NCBI GenBank assembly: GCA_036924285.1
Contig: JAYKYS010000009.1
Location: forward strand, 18,518,001-18,582,000
Direction: 5' to 3'
Source: Asterella californica
Lineage: Eukaryota; Streptophyta; Marchantiopsida; Marchantiales; Aytoniaceae
Length of the DNA: 64,000 nucleotides
Shown in pieces: positions 38,421 through 51,094 of the stretch. A program made the translations under genes and the position numbers. The notes under the pieces are model-generated. The model saw only the letters and a program-made list of their open reading frames with translations. It did not search any database and was not told the DNA's origin. The stretch's first letter is position 1. Each line of letters starts with the position of its first letter.

Positions 38421-40200
38421 GGACAGCCACAAGTGTCCAAATCTTTTTGTCACGACGATCAGTTGATCCAGCTCTTACTCTACATCTGCGAGTACTCATA
38501 GTGGTCTCTTGTCGTTTAATCCATTATTCATTATGTTGAGCCCCTCTCAAAAGCAAAATTATGGCTCTCAAGGGGTGTTAACGATGTTCCGAATTAGAGC
38601 TTTGTTAGGTAGAGAAATTTGAGCATTCTAGTAGTTCATTGCTAGGCCGCTGACAGCATAGTGGCCATGGCATGTGATATGCGGTCCGGCTAGTGGATAT
38701 GGTGCAAGTGATTAGTGGTTATGCTAGGACTGATTTCCTTTGGTGTTTGCCAGTCATAGGAAGAATGTAGAGTTCGTGCATGTGCACAGCATGGCACTGA
38801 AGAAGTGGGTTCAAGAGGGGATTAGTCCAAAGATGTCTTGCAACCCATTCATTGCCATATATCTGTCGAATACCCGTTACTTGACCAGAGATTCAATAGT
38901 CAGAGCCTGAAGGAAGCCGGACTGGCTCAAAGATTATCCTCTCAACTGAATGGTGCGAATCGTCCTATGTGGAGTCTCGGTGATATCATGGTGCATAAGA
39001 TGCCAATGCTTAATGTGATTCTTATGTTTATGGCAGTGGTATCCAAGTGAGGAAAATAGAGGTAACTCATCGACCTCAGCCTGTGAGAGTCGGAACTCGC
39101 CGTACTCGAATCGTTCATACAGAGTAAGTAACAGACGCAAATGAATCAAGATCTGTGTCGCTGGAGAAGGAAAGGTCAAGATATTCGTCCGTGCTTGCTG
39201 GTATTAGCTTTCTGTTGAAGGGTCATCCTCAAGTGTACGTGTATAGCGCTGCGTCGAGTATATCGATTCCGGGACGTGTTTGTAGCATGCCATGTGATGG
39301 TTTACCAAGGTTGTGTACTCTGCCCCATGTTGAAGTCCATTGGTGGCTGTCCTTTATGCTGATAACTGGGCTCCGCAAGGTTCTTTATGATTTTGAGCAT
39401 TGTTGGTGTTATGGATCCTTACTCCACGTTGTGACGAGTGACTTGGTAGTTCAAACTGACAAGGAAGAGTGCACGGGATTCCATGCAGCATGACCAGGTA
39501 TTTTCCTCAGTTTCACCTAGTTATCAGGTAGGACATGTCGTCAGCAGTGGTGCTTTGCGTTCCTTTCCACTTCTGAAGATGATGGAAATGCTTACGAATT
39601 CTATTCTTCTTTGTCTGAGCTGACGAGAATGGGAGCGCATGGTGACGAGGACTTCTGTTTAAATTTTAGGAACGTAGATTGGTCTTCCCTTCTGTGGCTT
39701 ACCTCTCACCTTTTGAACAGCGATGAAATAATTTGAACTGACCGACTTCATTTGTAATGTTTCTATTTTGACCGTCAGGGCGTGAACCTGGTAATCGAAG
39801 CCACTTTTTCCAGTTATATCAACAAGGCTATCTTGCAGTCTTGTTGCAGTGATGCGATGGTGGTTACTATATCCGACTGTTGGAAAGCTGACGAATGTAG
39901 AGGGAGTCAATCATGATCAGAAGTGCATGAGTGCTTCTTTCACGTGAGATATTTCGGGGATTTTTGCGTGGTTACTTGAAGGCCTTATGATGGGAATGGA
40001 GAGGCCTCAGGACTACTTTCTCCATGATGCATGAGAGCTGTTGCAGTAGTGATCACAGTTGACTCTTATTTCTACGTCTTTGCTAATATCCTGGAAGCAA
40101 GGATCAGTTCATATGATGTCGGGGTGCTGAAAGGAACTTGAAACTGTTCAGTATGTGAACTAGCATTCTTTATCCTTCGTTGTACTTAAAAGGCTAATAA

Positions 40201-40366
40201 AACGGTAAACGCTATACTGACAGGTATCACTTATCTTCTTGATGACTCTTTTCTGCTGTTGTCTCGAACGATAAACGTACTCTGACAAGTATCGCTGATC
40301 TTGTTGGTGACTCTTTTCTGCTGTTGTATCTAAAGGTAACGCTACTTTGACAAGTATCCTCCTGCT
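40201..40366. repeat. 66-bp imperfect tandem repeat (2.5 copies)
   Basis: AACGGTAAACGC at 40201, AACGATAAACG at 40267 and AAAGGTAACGC at about 40332 each begin a unit with CTGACARGTATC and GACTCTTTTCTGCTGTTGT. Divergence is about 10-15 percent. It lies 1.8 kb past the GT14-family stop codon. Confidence 0.85.
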
Positions 40367-42093
40367 TTTATCTTTGACACCTGATGAGTTGATGGTAGTG
40401 GTAGAATAGGCAATGTTGGTTCACACCAGTTGAGTAGATACCTGGTTTAAACGCGAGCGAGCTCGTATGGCTCTCTAAATGCTTTCTCTGGAAACAGTAA
40501 AAAGGTGCGTTTTTCTCGACAGATTTAAGTACTACACAAGTATGTTGGGTAATCACTGAGCCACCAGGTTGGCAGCCCGGACGTTCCTCACATTAGTGGA
40601 CTTGATGTTCTGCCTAACTTGGAGAACAGTAATTTTGAGTAGCTCCAGTGAATATGGTTTTCTCTTACATGCACGTTCTTCTCATCTGTCGCAAAGATGT
40701 AGGTCGGCTGACTGCTACGGCTTAATCCTGTTCCTGGCTAGTCTCACTATGACAGAAAAAAGTGAAGAGAATTCGAACTAATCTAATACTGTCTGTTGAG
40801 TAGTATCTTTCTTGAGGAGATGAAGATGTTTCCATCGGGGGCACCATGTAGTTTCTTGAGAACAATTCAAGAAGATCGGCAGAAGATTTTGTGCTTAGAA
40901 TTCAGCGGACGTCAGGTAGAGCGCTTGTTATGGTGGCCATGGTCGTTATTTTGACACAGAAACCGAGACAATGCGAGGCGTGACCTTCGTATAGATTAAC
41001 ATCTAACTTTAAGAACCCCACTGCACCCGTCCTCCCAGCGCCACTCTTTCCTGAAGGTATAGTAAGTAGCAGCAGCTGTTCATTCGTGCAGACTGGCCGG
41101 AAAATTACGCTTTATGCGAAACCACTAGTTGTCATACGAGTCCTGTATATTCTTCGGTTGATCAACTCTAGAATGTGAGCTGTTCGTGACTTGGCTGGGG
41201 CTGTAGGAATTGGTATACTGATGGACCCACAAATGCACAGCTATGATTCAGGAAAAGCAACATAATGGGAGGTCGAAGCCCAGGAGACTGCAAGAGTGTG
41301 TGCGCCATTTTCATGGTTATACCAAGTCAAAGCCTGTACACTTGTCCAGGTCTTTCTGAGGAGCTCTGTATGAAGACGTGTGTTTCAGACAATGCAAACC
41401 AGGGTTGTAGCAATGTTTGGTTGTTCCTGATGCCGTTTTGCACCTGTCGAAGGGAAAGCACATAAGGGAAACTACACTCACATGCTGTCCGGTCCTGCTA
41501 ACGAGGCTGTGAAGAAGCACTAGGACCAGGTGGATAAAAGTGCACCGCCTCTCACCTTGTAGTAGGCACTCGAACCCGGAATCAGCATATTGAGGTTCAT
41601 GGAAGACGCGGATAGAACATGTGTCCGTACCGTCGTCCTCAGTTTTCTCGAGAACATTCGGAGGCATATTCGTTGTAAGTAGATGTAAATGCTTTGTGCT
41701 ACGTATCCTTCTGGGCGCAGGTGTGAGTAGCGAGGAAGGCGTGGATCAAAAGTGGCCTGTCGCTGCATCTGCTCTCCAAGCAACTTGGGGAAGTATCCTT
41801 CACTCCTGTGATTATGCCGCCCGACAACTACCTTTGAATCTGGAACTCTTACCACGAGAGTGTCAGCCTCTGGAGCGTACACATGTGACTTTCAGCTCTA
41901 GAAGGAGGGAGGCGGCAATAGGGGAATCAAGATAGCCCCGCATGCTATGTACTTGTGAGGGTGTCCAGTCGCCATGTTGTTTGTTTACGCTGCCATCTGC
42001 CTGCAGTTTTGTGTCCATGAATTGAGGTTATCGTAGTGTCCAGATTCCTTCAGATTATCGCGATTTGGCGCCTTCGTCTGTAAGCCTTTTAAC

Positions 42094-42126
42094 GACCAGG
42101 CTCCTCGGAACCCGAGCAGCCTGGTC
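42094..42126. repeat. 33-nt hairpin
   Basis: GACCAGGCT pairs with AGCCTGGTC, then after a C/C mismatch CTCGG pairs with CCGAG around loop AAC. The stem is GC-rich and stable for its size. It has no T-run, and its role is unknown. Confidence 0.85.
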
Positions 42127-43740
42127 TATTGTGCCAACCATTACAGTACCAGTGACGATGTATACAACGGACTATCATAGACCAATGGAATACTGAGTAC
42201 ATTACACCATTAAAATAGTGGAGTGATATATCTCCCCTTGCAAGTTAAAGCCCGTAAAAAGACATACAAGCATATCAACTTTCTGTTCATTCAAATGGGG
42301 ATTTACGGCAATTTCCGGGTCTAACATGCAGGGCTATTTGTACAGGCGAGTGAGTCAATCCTAAATTCTATTCTCAAGCTTTAAAGTTGACCAGTGTGAA
42401 AGCAGCAGCAGCACAGTAGCATAACTGAGCTTAAAATATGGTATATTACGGCTTCCACCTCCAGCAAACTACTCTTCAGTTTGAGCTGAACGCCAAAATT
42501 CTTCTTCCTGCTTGACACTTATCTCACTAGTGCGAGTGGATGCGTCGATCAAGCACAAGAGGATATCTCATGAGGGCTTAGAGAGCATAATATATATGAG
42601 TAAAATATCTCGAAAAACTCCTTCAGTTCCTACCATCCATCGTACTGCTTGTCAGATGGATGAGCCAAGCAGGAGATGACAGACGTCTCCTGCACTCGAC
42701 CTTGACCCGCGGATGGTAATTCATAAAGTAGTAATTCTCGCATTCTCAAACTTAGTTCTGATGAGAACCATAGGAGCAAGCGGACGATGGATGGAGGAGG
42801 AGGTGCCGTTGACTCTCAACAGATACAGATATAACCCTGAAGCTCGAACTATGACCAGGTACGGACCATAACTCTGTATCTCTAACATTTCCCAGACTAT
42901 GACCAGGTACGGACCATCCACCGGGTACATACATGCATGGGGAGGGAAGAGTGAGGAGTTTCCCACTCATCTCTCCTCTATGTCATGACTTCCTCAACAG
43001 TGGTGGCATATTATGTGCTGCTGGGTACGGTAGTATTGAGTACAAATGTGTTTGTTTTACAATTAAGCAGCATAAGAGTACTGATTCTTGGGATTTGCAT
43101 ACTGAATTGCGCTCCCCTAACATGTGGACTCCACATTAGAAATGCACCGTTTCTGTTTCTTAAGATACAGGTAGACATTGCCAGGTCCCTAATACTTTAC
43201 AACTTAGCAAGTTCGCAACTTTACGATAGTTTGACACGTAGTCTCTTTCCGGCAAGAGTTGAACAAGAGTATCCACGGAAGCCTCATTATGGCCCGCCAC
43301 CATTTCATCCAAATGGATGTTTTCTTGTTTTCTTGTTTTCCATTGTTGCCTTACGATTACAGTAACATCCATTCTAATCATATAAAAGGACTTGATAAAG
43401 TAGAAAGTAATCTATGTGAACTAGTTAAGCATACAGTCAACTACTTGGATCAGAGGTCTTAAATGAGTGTGTAAGGTGTGATTTCTGTCAATCACACCCT
43501 GTTTTACTTGAAGACAACACGAGAGGAGGAAGACCTCACCTCTCGTTACCAAAATCCATGCACTCCTCAACAGAGATATGTTTTGTTCTTCTTGTATAGA
43601 TCAAAGAATATAATTCCAACTGAATATCAGTCGAGGAATAACCAAGTTCAATAAATGTAGTAAGGATCCAGGCACCAACTTATTCGGTTTTAGTTTGTTA
43701 GGTAGGGGTTTCCATTAATACTTGCATATGTATTCTATTT

Positions 43741-43792
43741 AATCATAAATTTTAATCATAAATTTTAATCATAAATTTTAATCATAAATTCT
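43741..43792. repeat. 13-bp minisatellite (about 4 copies)
   Basis: AATCATAAATTTT is repeated almost perfectly four times. It sits directly upstream of the 5' breakpoint of the LINE remnant. Confidence 0.95.
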
Positions 43793-43798
43793 ATTTAA

Positions 43799-44914
43799 TA
43801 CAAGGGCCAAGTTTTACAACAAGTGGAGAGTTACAAGTACTTGGGCATTGACTTCTCTCATAACTACAGTTGGGTTTTGTGCATTCATAAGAGAGTTGAA
43901 GCTGGTTACAAAGCTTTGTACTCTCTTTTGAATCGTTGTCGACGTGCTCATCTCTTAGCATGGGATTTGAGAAAGTTTCTCTTCAGGAGTTTGGTTTTGT
44001 CTGTGATACTTTATGGTGTTCAAGTGTGGGGGCCTGGTGCAAGGAAAGGAGCTTGGGAACGTATCGAGAAGGTTCAAAAAGTGTTCTTACAAGTGGAGCT
44101 TGGTGTAAGATGCCAAACACCATATGCTATGCTCCTTGCTGAATCTGGTTGCTTAACCGTGGAAGCAGAAGCTCTTTACTTGACTATCATTTATGTCTCA
44201 AGAGTGAGATCTCTTGGAGAGACGAGATTACCTTGTCAAGCTCTAAGAGCTACATTCTCATTTGGTTGGTATGCTGATGTGGTGGCTTGGTGTGGAAGAT
44301 GGAACATTTTTGAGCGTGATTTTGACCTTCCACCTATTGCTCTTCGGGAGTTGATTCAGAAAAGGTTTTTACATGCTATATGGTCTCAACCCAAGACCAA
44401 GATGGCTTACTATCAGCAGCATGTCAACCCCATGTTGGTGTATTGTGAACAAGAGTACCTCCGGACACCTATTTCAATCTCTCTTCGACATATCATCGCT
44501 CAGCACCGCACTAGCTCTCATAGACTTGGCATTGAGGAAGGACGTTGGCTAAACATTGTTAGGAGTGAACGGCTTTGTAGACTTTGTGATTTAGATCAGA
44601 TAGAGGATGAGGATCATGTATTCATTCTATGTCCCTTGTATGATGAGATTAGATGTAGACATAAGATAGTTGCTAGTGATTTCTATACACTTTTACAGAT
44701 GTCAGCTCTCCCACTAGGGCTTTATATTAGAGATATAGTTTCTTGCGTACCAATGCTCTTTTGCATTGATACGATCTCCTATGGTTTCCTAGGCTCACAT
44801 GTTGACTTTGTATTGTATTTTTTTCTGTCTTTTGACTCTTTGGATCTTCCGGGCTTGATATTCATTCATTCATTCATAAAACCATTACAGAAACTCACGG
44901 ACATACATCAATAA
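43799..44914 (+). mobile_element. 5'-truncated LINE: C-terminal part of ORF2 (reverse transcriptase end plus zf-RVT-like motif)
   Basis: An open frame runs from 43799 (after a TAA at 43796) to TAA at 44912. It begins KGQVLQQVESYKYLGI, the segment found just after the catalytic part of LINE reverse transcriptases, followed by LVLSVILYGVQVWGPG, then a long linker, then RLCRLCD..EDEDHVFILCPLYDE, a C-x2-C-x9-H-x4-C zinc motif typical of plant and animal LINE C-termini. The catalytic FADD box and everything upstream are missing, as expected for 5' truncation in reverse transcription. The remaining frame is intact over 371 codons, so the insertion is fairly young. There is no initiating ATG at the breakpoint (the first candidate start codon is GTG), so it is not expected to make protein. 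Nothing clear marks the 3' end. Confidence 0.88.
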
Positions 44915-47438
44915 TAGTTCACTACATATACTTCCAGTAAGTATCACCATGGTGTATGTCATTATTCATATACATGCACATGATAATAAGCAAACATTTG
45001 AATTTTATAACTTTAGAAGAAATAATTTTCGATCTTGAAGGTTCACTAGTTAGTTTCGTTAAATACAAGTGCTAGTAAAATAGGGTGTATTTTATTCCAA
45101 AGAAGAAAATGTTAGAAAATGTTTGTTAAAAGATTATATGTATAATTGTGAAATTAAAAGTAAGAACACTGTAAAGACCTCTAACATTCAACTTTATATA
45201 AACATATCATATTTTGATTCTTAACTGAAAATAATATAAAGTATTTATATTATTTTCATAAATATTTTGGATAAACAGGTAGAAGTGAACCATTGAGTTT
45301 CACATACACTTGTAACTTGTAGAAAAATGCTTTAATAAAATTGTGCTAATTTTTAAAATTAAGGGCATCATCATTAACATCTCACAGTTGATAATGAAAT
45401 ATCCACTTAAAATTATTACTTTTAGCAAAATTTCACTAGCATGGAAACTTTGTTATCTGACTGAAATTGAAATTTATTTTTTGCTGAAGATGCCTCTAGA
45501 AGCAAACCCAAATATACATGCAAAGTGCATTTTTGTCCGGAGAAGGAAAACGACAAGTAGATTTAGGGGATAAAAGATTCGGGTTCTTCATTCCTTTAAC
45601 TCTTCGTTATGTGAGTTGAAGTTAATTGTACAACCTGACTATATATACATCCGAGTGTGTATGTACACAAGGTACTTTAGATAGAAGTCTGACACCTTAA
45701 AATATACATACAGTGGACTAACTGTGGTCTAGATTACAGGAGGAGAGGAAGTCTTTCCACTTATCTCACTCTCTCCAAATATGGTAACGGGTAATTAGAG
45801 CATACTCTAATTAATCATGTATTATACTTAGAGTACTGTACTTATACTCATTCTAAAGTTATCATCACAATGATAACTAAACTGGTGAAGACCTCAGATG
45901 TTAAGAGTTCAAGCCGGACTGAGGAGGTTTCATGACCATCCTCGTAACATGATAATATTTCATTAATTCTGAGACACTAATGTAACATAATAATACAATT
46001 ATTATTCTAAAAATTTAGATAAATATCTGCACTATTAAATAGTGTTCAAAGCACATCAAAATCACATCTTATTCATTCTCAAAAAAAATTCATCTTTAAT
46101 AATAAAAGAATATTCTAATACATGAAACGAACTGAGCTAAGATGATTTATAATGCACACATACCGAATCCCAAATGGAAGGAAAACAGAGGAGAATGAGG
46201 GAGAACTTAGTCTAAGCTAAATTAACGAATTATAGTTTTGATCGAGATGGAAGTACGTTAGCAGTCGATTCCTGAGATGTGAGTAACTGAAAAGTTGTCA
46301 ATTAGAATAGACGTTGCTTTGACAGAACTTGGGAAAGATCAAGTGGCTGAGCATTGTCCTAACAAATGGTTTCTTGTCTCTTTAGAGAATCTGCAGAACC
46401 TGCAGAAATGATTCTTGGGCACAGTTCTGAGTTTAGCTCTAGGTTGTTTGCAGTTATGGTTAAACACCTAGTGACCCTACAAGTCCTCTGGGTCACCTAG
46501 AGCACTTTTTTCTCAAGTTATACATTCAGCAGAGCACAAGAAAGCTATCTTTAACATAACAAGTGCTTTTGATCATAAAGTTCATCACATTCAGTATGGA
46601 ATGAAAAGAGTGAGGATTCAGTACAGTTTTTGATTTGTTTCAAGTCTATCTTATAGTGGTGACTGAGATATATGGATTAATAATTACAAGGTTTCTTGAA
46701 GAAAAGAGGAATCTTCCTCTTGACGTAATTGTGCAAGGGAAGAAAAAAAGGGAATATTGGTTTCCTTGCTTCTATAAGGGTACTAGAGGTTTAAGGTTAT
46801 GTTACTTATTGTTATTTATTTTCAGATATAATTTTATAATTATATCTCCTACAAAAGAATCGAAAATGATTCTTTGGTACATAGTTCAATCAAATAAATG
46901 ATCATGATAACCTAATTAAAGTAACAAGAAAATGAAATTTATATCATTATATTTCTTAGCATTTGCATCAAGTTTGATGTAATGATCCAGTCATTTTGAG
47001 CAATATATATAATTCGAATGATATCTTTTGTAGGATAAAAAATCCAGAGTTCAGAATAAATAGGAATATATTATTATCCTAGTGGTATTTATGATATTTT
47101 TGATGTGCATATTTCATTATCATATTATGAGTTGTTAATTTAATGATATGTTAATGTTACACTTGAGTTAAAATTGATGTCATCACATGTGATATATTTC
47201 TGTTATTTTAAATCAAGTATGTAGTCATCATCAGATCAGTTATATTATTATGCTCGTGATATTTGTAAAAAGTTTTAATTTGAAGTACATATTTCACTAT
47301 CATAATTAAAATTTGTGATGATTATATCATTAATTTCAACATTTTCATTATAATTTATATCATCATTATATGTTTCTCTCTATTTTGGATACTCTACAAG
47401 ACTAAGGTCTTTGTACCAAATTCGGGTCTAATGGTATT
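44915..47438. other. AT-rich non-coding stretch
   Basis: ORFs are at most 88 codons and not recognised. A possible diverged tRNA-like head lies near 45880-45930 (AGTTCAAGCC as a B box with one mismatch). The LINE 3' UTR may extend into the first few hundred bases. Confidence 0.4.
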
Positions 47439-47636
47439 TTGAATGCGCACCTCTTAGCTTACGCTCAGCGGCTAACCTTATGGTGTAGGAGAGAGGAATG
47501 GACCGTTATTTGTAGAGGTTATGAGGTCAATTTTACTTGCTACAATTATGGCAAGATGGAGCACTATGCAAAAGCATATGAGTGCATTGGTTGCAAAGTG
47601 ATGATCACCTTCAGAATCATGAACAAGAGTCTTTGA
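47439..47636 (+). pseudogene. Retrotransposon gag remnant with broken CCHC zinc knuckle
   Basis: A 65-codon ORF reads ...FTCYNYGKMEHYAKAYECIGC. The retroviral-type knuckle is C-x2-C-x4-H-x4-C. Here the first Cys and the His are present but the second Cys is Tyr and the last Cys is Tyr, so the knuckle is broken. Upstream residues WCRREEWTVICRGYE fit a gag C-terminal region. No protease or polymerase follows. Ty1/copia or Ty3/gypsy origin cannot be told from this fragment. Confidence 0.5.
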
Positions 47637-47700
47637 CTCGAGAGATGGACTAAATATTTTCAACAAGAGTCTTTGACTCGAGAGATGGACTAAATATTTT
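47622..47700. repeat. 40-bp tandem duplication (2 copies)
   Basis: AACAAGAGTCTTTGACTCGA, followed by GAGATGGACTAAATATTTT, occurs at 47622 and 47662 without visible difference. It overlaps the end of the gag remnant. Confidence 0.95.
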
Positions 47701-50298
47701 GTTTTGAACAATGACTTTGTTAAAAATAAAGCATTTTATTATTACATTAGATAAAAACTTCTTCTAATTATTATTTTTGTCTTCTTCTCAGCTTCATATA
47801 AAGATGTAAAATTATCATGATCTTCTAAATAACCGACGATCTTGTCATAGTGAGAAGAATTCAGACGTATTCTTCTTCTCTTCGATGGTTTGATTTATTT
47901 CAGAGCTATGTTTGCTTGCAAGTTTCTCTCCGGATGAAAATTTATAGCACCGATAACACTTTCAGTTCGATCCAATTATGAATCAACTCGATGACTCTCA
48001 ACAACTCTATCTCTTTCAGAACTACAAATGGTGGATGTGGATGCCATGTCTATCACCTAGAACAAGCGTAAGCTTCATTCCCTTCAATTTTCAAACTATT
48101 CCACTATAGTGAAACTACAATGAGGCGCACAAAATTGTGGATGGAGCATTCATTTCATGACCGAATGCATTATTTTTAGTAACATACACCATTCAAAAAC
48201 TATCGGCTAACTCTACAACCATGTAAAAACCATGGCCATAAGATCTGGTATTTGTACAAAGTTGGCCGTAGAACTTCTCTCCACCCAACATAACTAAGTC
48301 TTGGAGCATTTTCTCTCGATGGTCAATATCATTGTATAGGATAATGCATTTTTACGTAGTGAGATTACGAGAGTAAGAGCAGATCCGCAAGTTTCAATCC
48401 TCGTAAGAATTCCTCACAAGTCAGCAAACGTGAGAGAAGATAAACCTGCATGATTCAAGTCCAACAATGTCACATATTTGTCTGCGAGTCCGGCTCACCA
48501 GCGCATCAGTTCAATCCTGGTTGCCTCCTCGTTTGAGTGGCCTTTTCCATAGGAAGTCTACTTTTCCCGGAAGCTATATTTCATTTACTTGATGGTCTGA
48601 GTCCGGGAGTGTCTTTTACAGTAATGTAAGGGAATATTTTTTCCAAGCTTTGACACACCCTAATAGGTTTATGGACTTGCCAATGACATAAAAGATCACA
48701 AATGTGATATTATTTTTCTCGAAGCTGGTGTTCGCAAAAGAAAAAGAAATGTGAAAAGATTATCACATATTACATTATTATATATGTAGACACTATGTAT
48801 TAATTTAATACACAGTCTCTATTACTACATAGAGTTATAGGGTTGGACTATCATAACCCAAAAGTTTGATCTATTACTACAAATTATTTAGCGAATACGT
48901 AAAACAAAGATTGGAAGCGATGAAAGCATAAAGACACAACAGTGAACTGAACAAAATATATAAAATCTAACTATTTTAACTTATAATCACATCCTTCTTC
49001 GAGAAAAAGTCTGATAATAAATTAAAGGTTATGTATATCTACCTGCTCCTGGAGCAAAGTGAATAATAATAATAATATGCAAAGTCATGCAAGGTTGAAA
49101 CCTATTGTACTATGCAGTAGAATATGTCTTCCCTATCTGCATAAGACCACTCAGTATTCAATATAGTAAAGGAATAATAACAACGAATATTGAAATAAGA
49201 AAATAATACTAATAATACTATTTTTCCCCCTGATAGTATATGCATCACGAGCAGTGTAGAGGAGGAGGAGGAAGAATAAGAGTTTGGGAGTTGTGGGCTC
49301 CCCTGCTCTTCTCTTCTTTTGGTGCTGTACGACTCTCTCCATACGAAAATCATTGCAAGTTATGGAACACTTTATGGATGAATTCTTTATCTCAGCTTTC
49401 TCCATCAAAGTCGTCATACAGTTATCCAAATGACCCACACATACAAATATTCATTTTAATATAAAAGAGATAAGAAAATGTGTGTTCTGATTTTCTCTGT
49501 TTTTTGAGTTGAGTTGAGTAGGTAGATTATATAATCTCCAAGTTGTTTGTCTCACAATTTACTACTTTTCTAGCCAAACTTCCTTCCCAGTCCAAAAGAA
49601 CCGCCTACTTGTCTCGTTACTCGTTAGTAGCTAAGCTATTGCCTAAAGCTTCACTAACTATCGTAGCTGCTTATTTAGCAAAGGAGTTGGTAGAAATGGC
49701 GCTGCACACAAGTGATCCCGCTATTAAGTATGGAGTTAACCGGACCGACCCCGGAGTTGGTTGTTTCGTTACGAACTAACCGCGTACAGTTAGTTAGGTC
49801 GACAAGAGCATCAGTAGTCTCCAATCGTCGTTTTTAGTATAATTCTGTTTAGGGTAGGTAATTAATTTGGTGCGCTCTGCAAGCATTTCTTTTCCTTTTT
49901 CCCCATTTTTCTTTCTGTTTTTGCTCGGTAATTAATGCACCCTTTTTCAAGACTGCCGTAGAGTGCAGAGGAACAAGTTCACGGCAGCCATCGCACACTT
50001 AATAGTGCTTGTAGATCTCCACTGATTATATTTGTCCACCTAAATGAAAAAATAGGGGTGTAAAAGTCAAGAAGAAAGATTCTCGAACGTCCGATTGGAA
50101 ATCAGTCCTGTGGAAAGTAAGATCTACCGTGATCTAACTAACGGTGAACTTTATTTGTCACTGTTTTTCAGTCCGTGCTTCTTTTCAAGAGATAAAATAC
50201 CTAAAAAACCTGAAAAATAAGGAAGTGCCGTGACTTCACTCGCGGTTGCCTTCCGAGTTAACTCCGTCCGTCCGTCTTGAAAACATCCACAGCTTCAG
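47701..50298. other. AT-rich non-coding stretch
   Basis: No ORF above 95 codons and none recognised. The overlapping ORFs on both strands at 49.1-49.5 kb look like chance. No repeat or RNA gene could be supported. Confidence 0.4.
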
Positions 50299-50407
50299 AA
50301 TCTTCTCATATTATTTCAACGTTGACACCCCTAATAACGGGGGGTCAACGTTGAAATAATATGAGAAGATTATTTCAACGTTGAAATAATCTTCTCATAT
50401 TATTTCA
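50299..50407. repeat. Nested inverted repeats with a 56-bp perfect palindrome
   Basis: Arm AATCTTCTCATATTATTTCA (28 bp, 50299-50326) is inverted perfectly at 50344-50371, with CCCC/GGGG extending the stem around a TAATAAC loop. Overlapping its right arm, 50352-50407 is a perfect 56-bp palindrome centred on CAACGTTG. Three copies of the same arm therefore alternate in orientation. Confidence 0.95.
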
Positions 50408-50440
50408 TGGGGAAGGCTGTCCCAACGTCCCAACGTCCAA

Positions 50441-50530
50441 CATTCCCTTCCCTTCCAGGCGCAGCGTGACGGATGATTTTCGGTTCCTTCCCTTCCCTTC
50501 CAGGCGCAGCGTGACAGACGATTTTTGGTG
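50441..50530. repeat. ~43-bp direct duplication (CTTCCAGGCGCAGCGTGAC)
   Basis: CCCTTCCAGGCGCAGCGTGA with GATGATTTT follows twice, in two nearly identical units directly downstream of the palindrome. It is G/C-richer than its surroundings. Confidence 0.85.
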
Positions 50531-50610
50531 CTTGTATTTGACTTCTTCCCTGTCCGTGGTCAACACCTTTCGTATATGTTATCTATCCATTCGTATATTA
50601 TATATATCCA

Positions 50611-50951
50611 GAAATTGGCTTGATCACACCCCCAGTAGGTTCTGTGAGCTTGATCGTACCTCTCTTAACGATGTATGGTTTTATCACACCCCTGACTGGT
50701 TATTGTCTGTAAAATCAGTCACTTTGTAATGTTACTCACACGTGAGACTGCACATATTAAAAGAATGAGAATATGGATAGTCTAACGTGTCTTTCATGTT
50801 AAATATTTTGACTTACTGTGATATTTTGTCAAGGTTGAAAGTACTAAAATCTACTGTCAATAACCCGTCAGGGTATGAGCAAGCAACCAAACGTTAAAAG
50901 GGGTATGATAAAGAGCAACAATCGTATTGGGGGTATGATCAAGTCAATTTC
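50611..50951 (-). mobile_element. MITE of the same family as 26.0 kb (copy B, inverted orientation)
   Basis: 341 bp from GAAATTGGCTTGATCACACC to CTTGATCATACCCCC-complement ending TCAATTTC. The interior matches the reverse complement of copy A, for example CAGTCACTTTGTAATGTTA and TGCACATATTAAAA. It is more diverged than copy A (CATACC changed to CACACC and CGTACC in places), so older. No clear target duplication is left. The plus-strand ORF 50466-50729 that runs into it is a TIR translation. Confidence 0.8.
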
Positions 50952-51042
50952 TGTATTCATTTAAAAGAAGTATCATATTTTGTGCATATATATGTATATA
51001 TTCAATCTCTTCCAAATTCCGAAGAGAGAAATATACAAACCT

Positions 51043-51094
51043 GTTAATTTATTCACGAACTCTTTTTCTCAGAAGAGTTGGGTCATAAATTAAC
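51043..51094. repeat. Hairpin of the ~270-bp family type
   Basis: GTTAATTTAT and GAACTCTT pair with AAGAGTT and ATAAATTAAC around TTTCTCAG, the same design as the heads at 19.3, 24.3 and 28.4 kb. A second, looser one lies at 51525-51567 (TTAATTATTACCTGACCC with GGTTAAGTAA). Bodies of the elements are not recognisable here. Confidence 0.5.

Larger units (their letters stand above)
38421..43480. other. GC-balanced region downstream of the gene, no gene recognised
   Basis: Probably starts with the 3' UTR. ORFs up to 126 codons occur on both strands but overlap and show no domain. Local features are a 66-bp repeat (40201-40366), a 33-nt hairpin (42094-42126) and a 22-bp direct repeat, ACTATGACCAGGTACGGACC-like, at 42848 and 42896. 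No tRNA or known ncRNA is seen. Confidence 0.4.

Noticed and set aside
41520..41882. 120-codon minus ORF overlapping a 104-codon plus ORF downstream of the GT14-family gene
   Set aside because: Both strands are open by chance in GC-balanced DNA; no motif.
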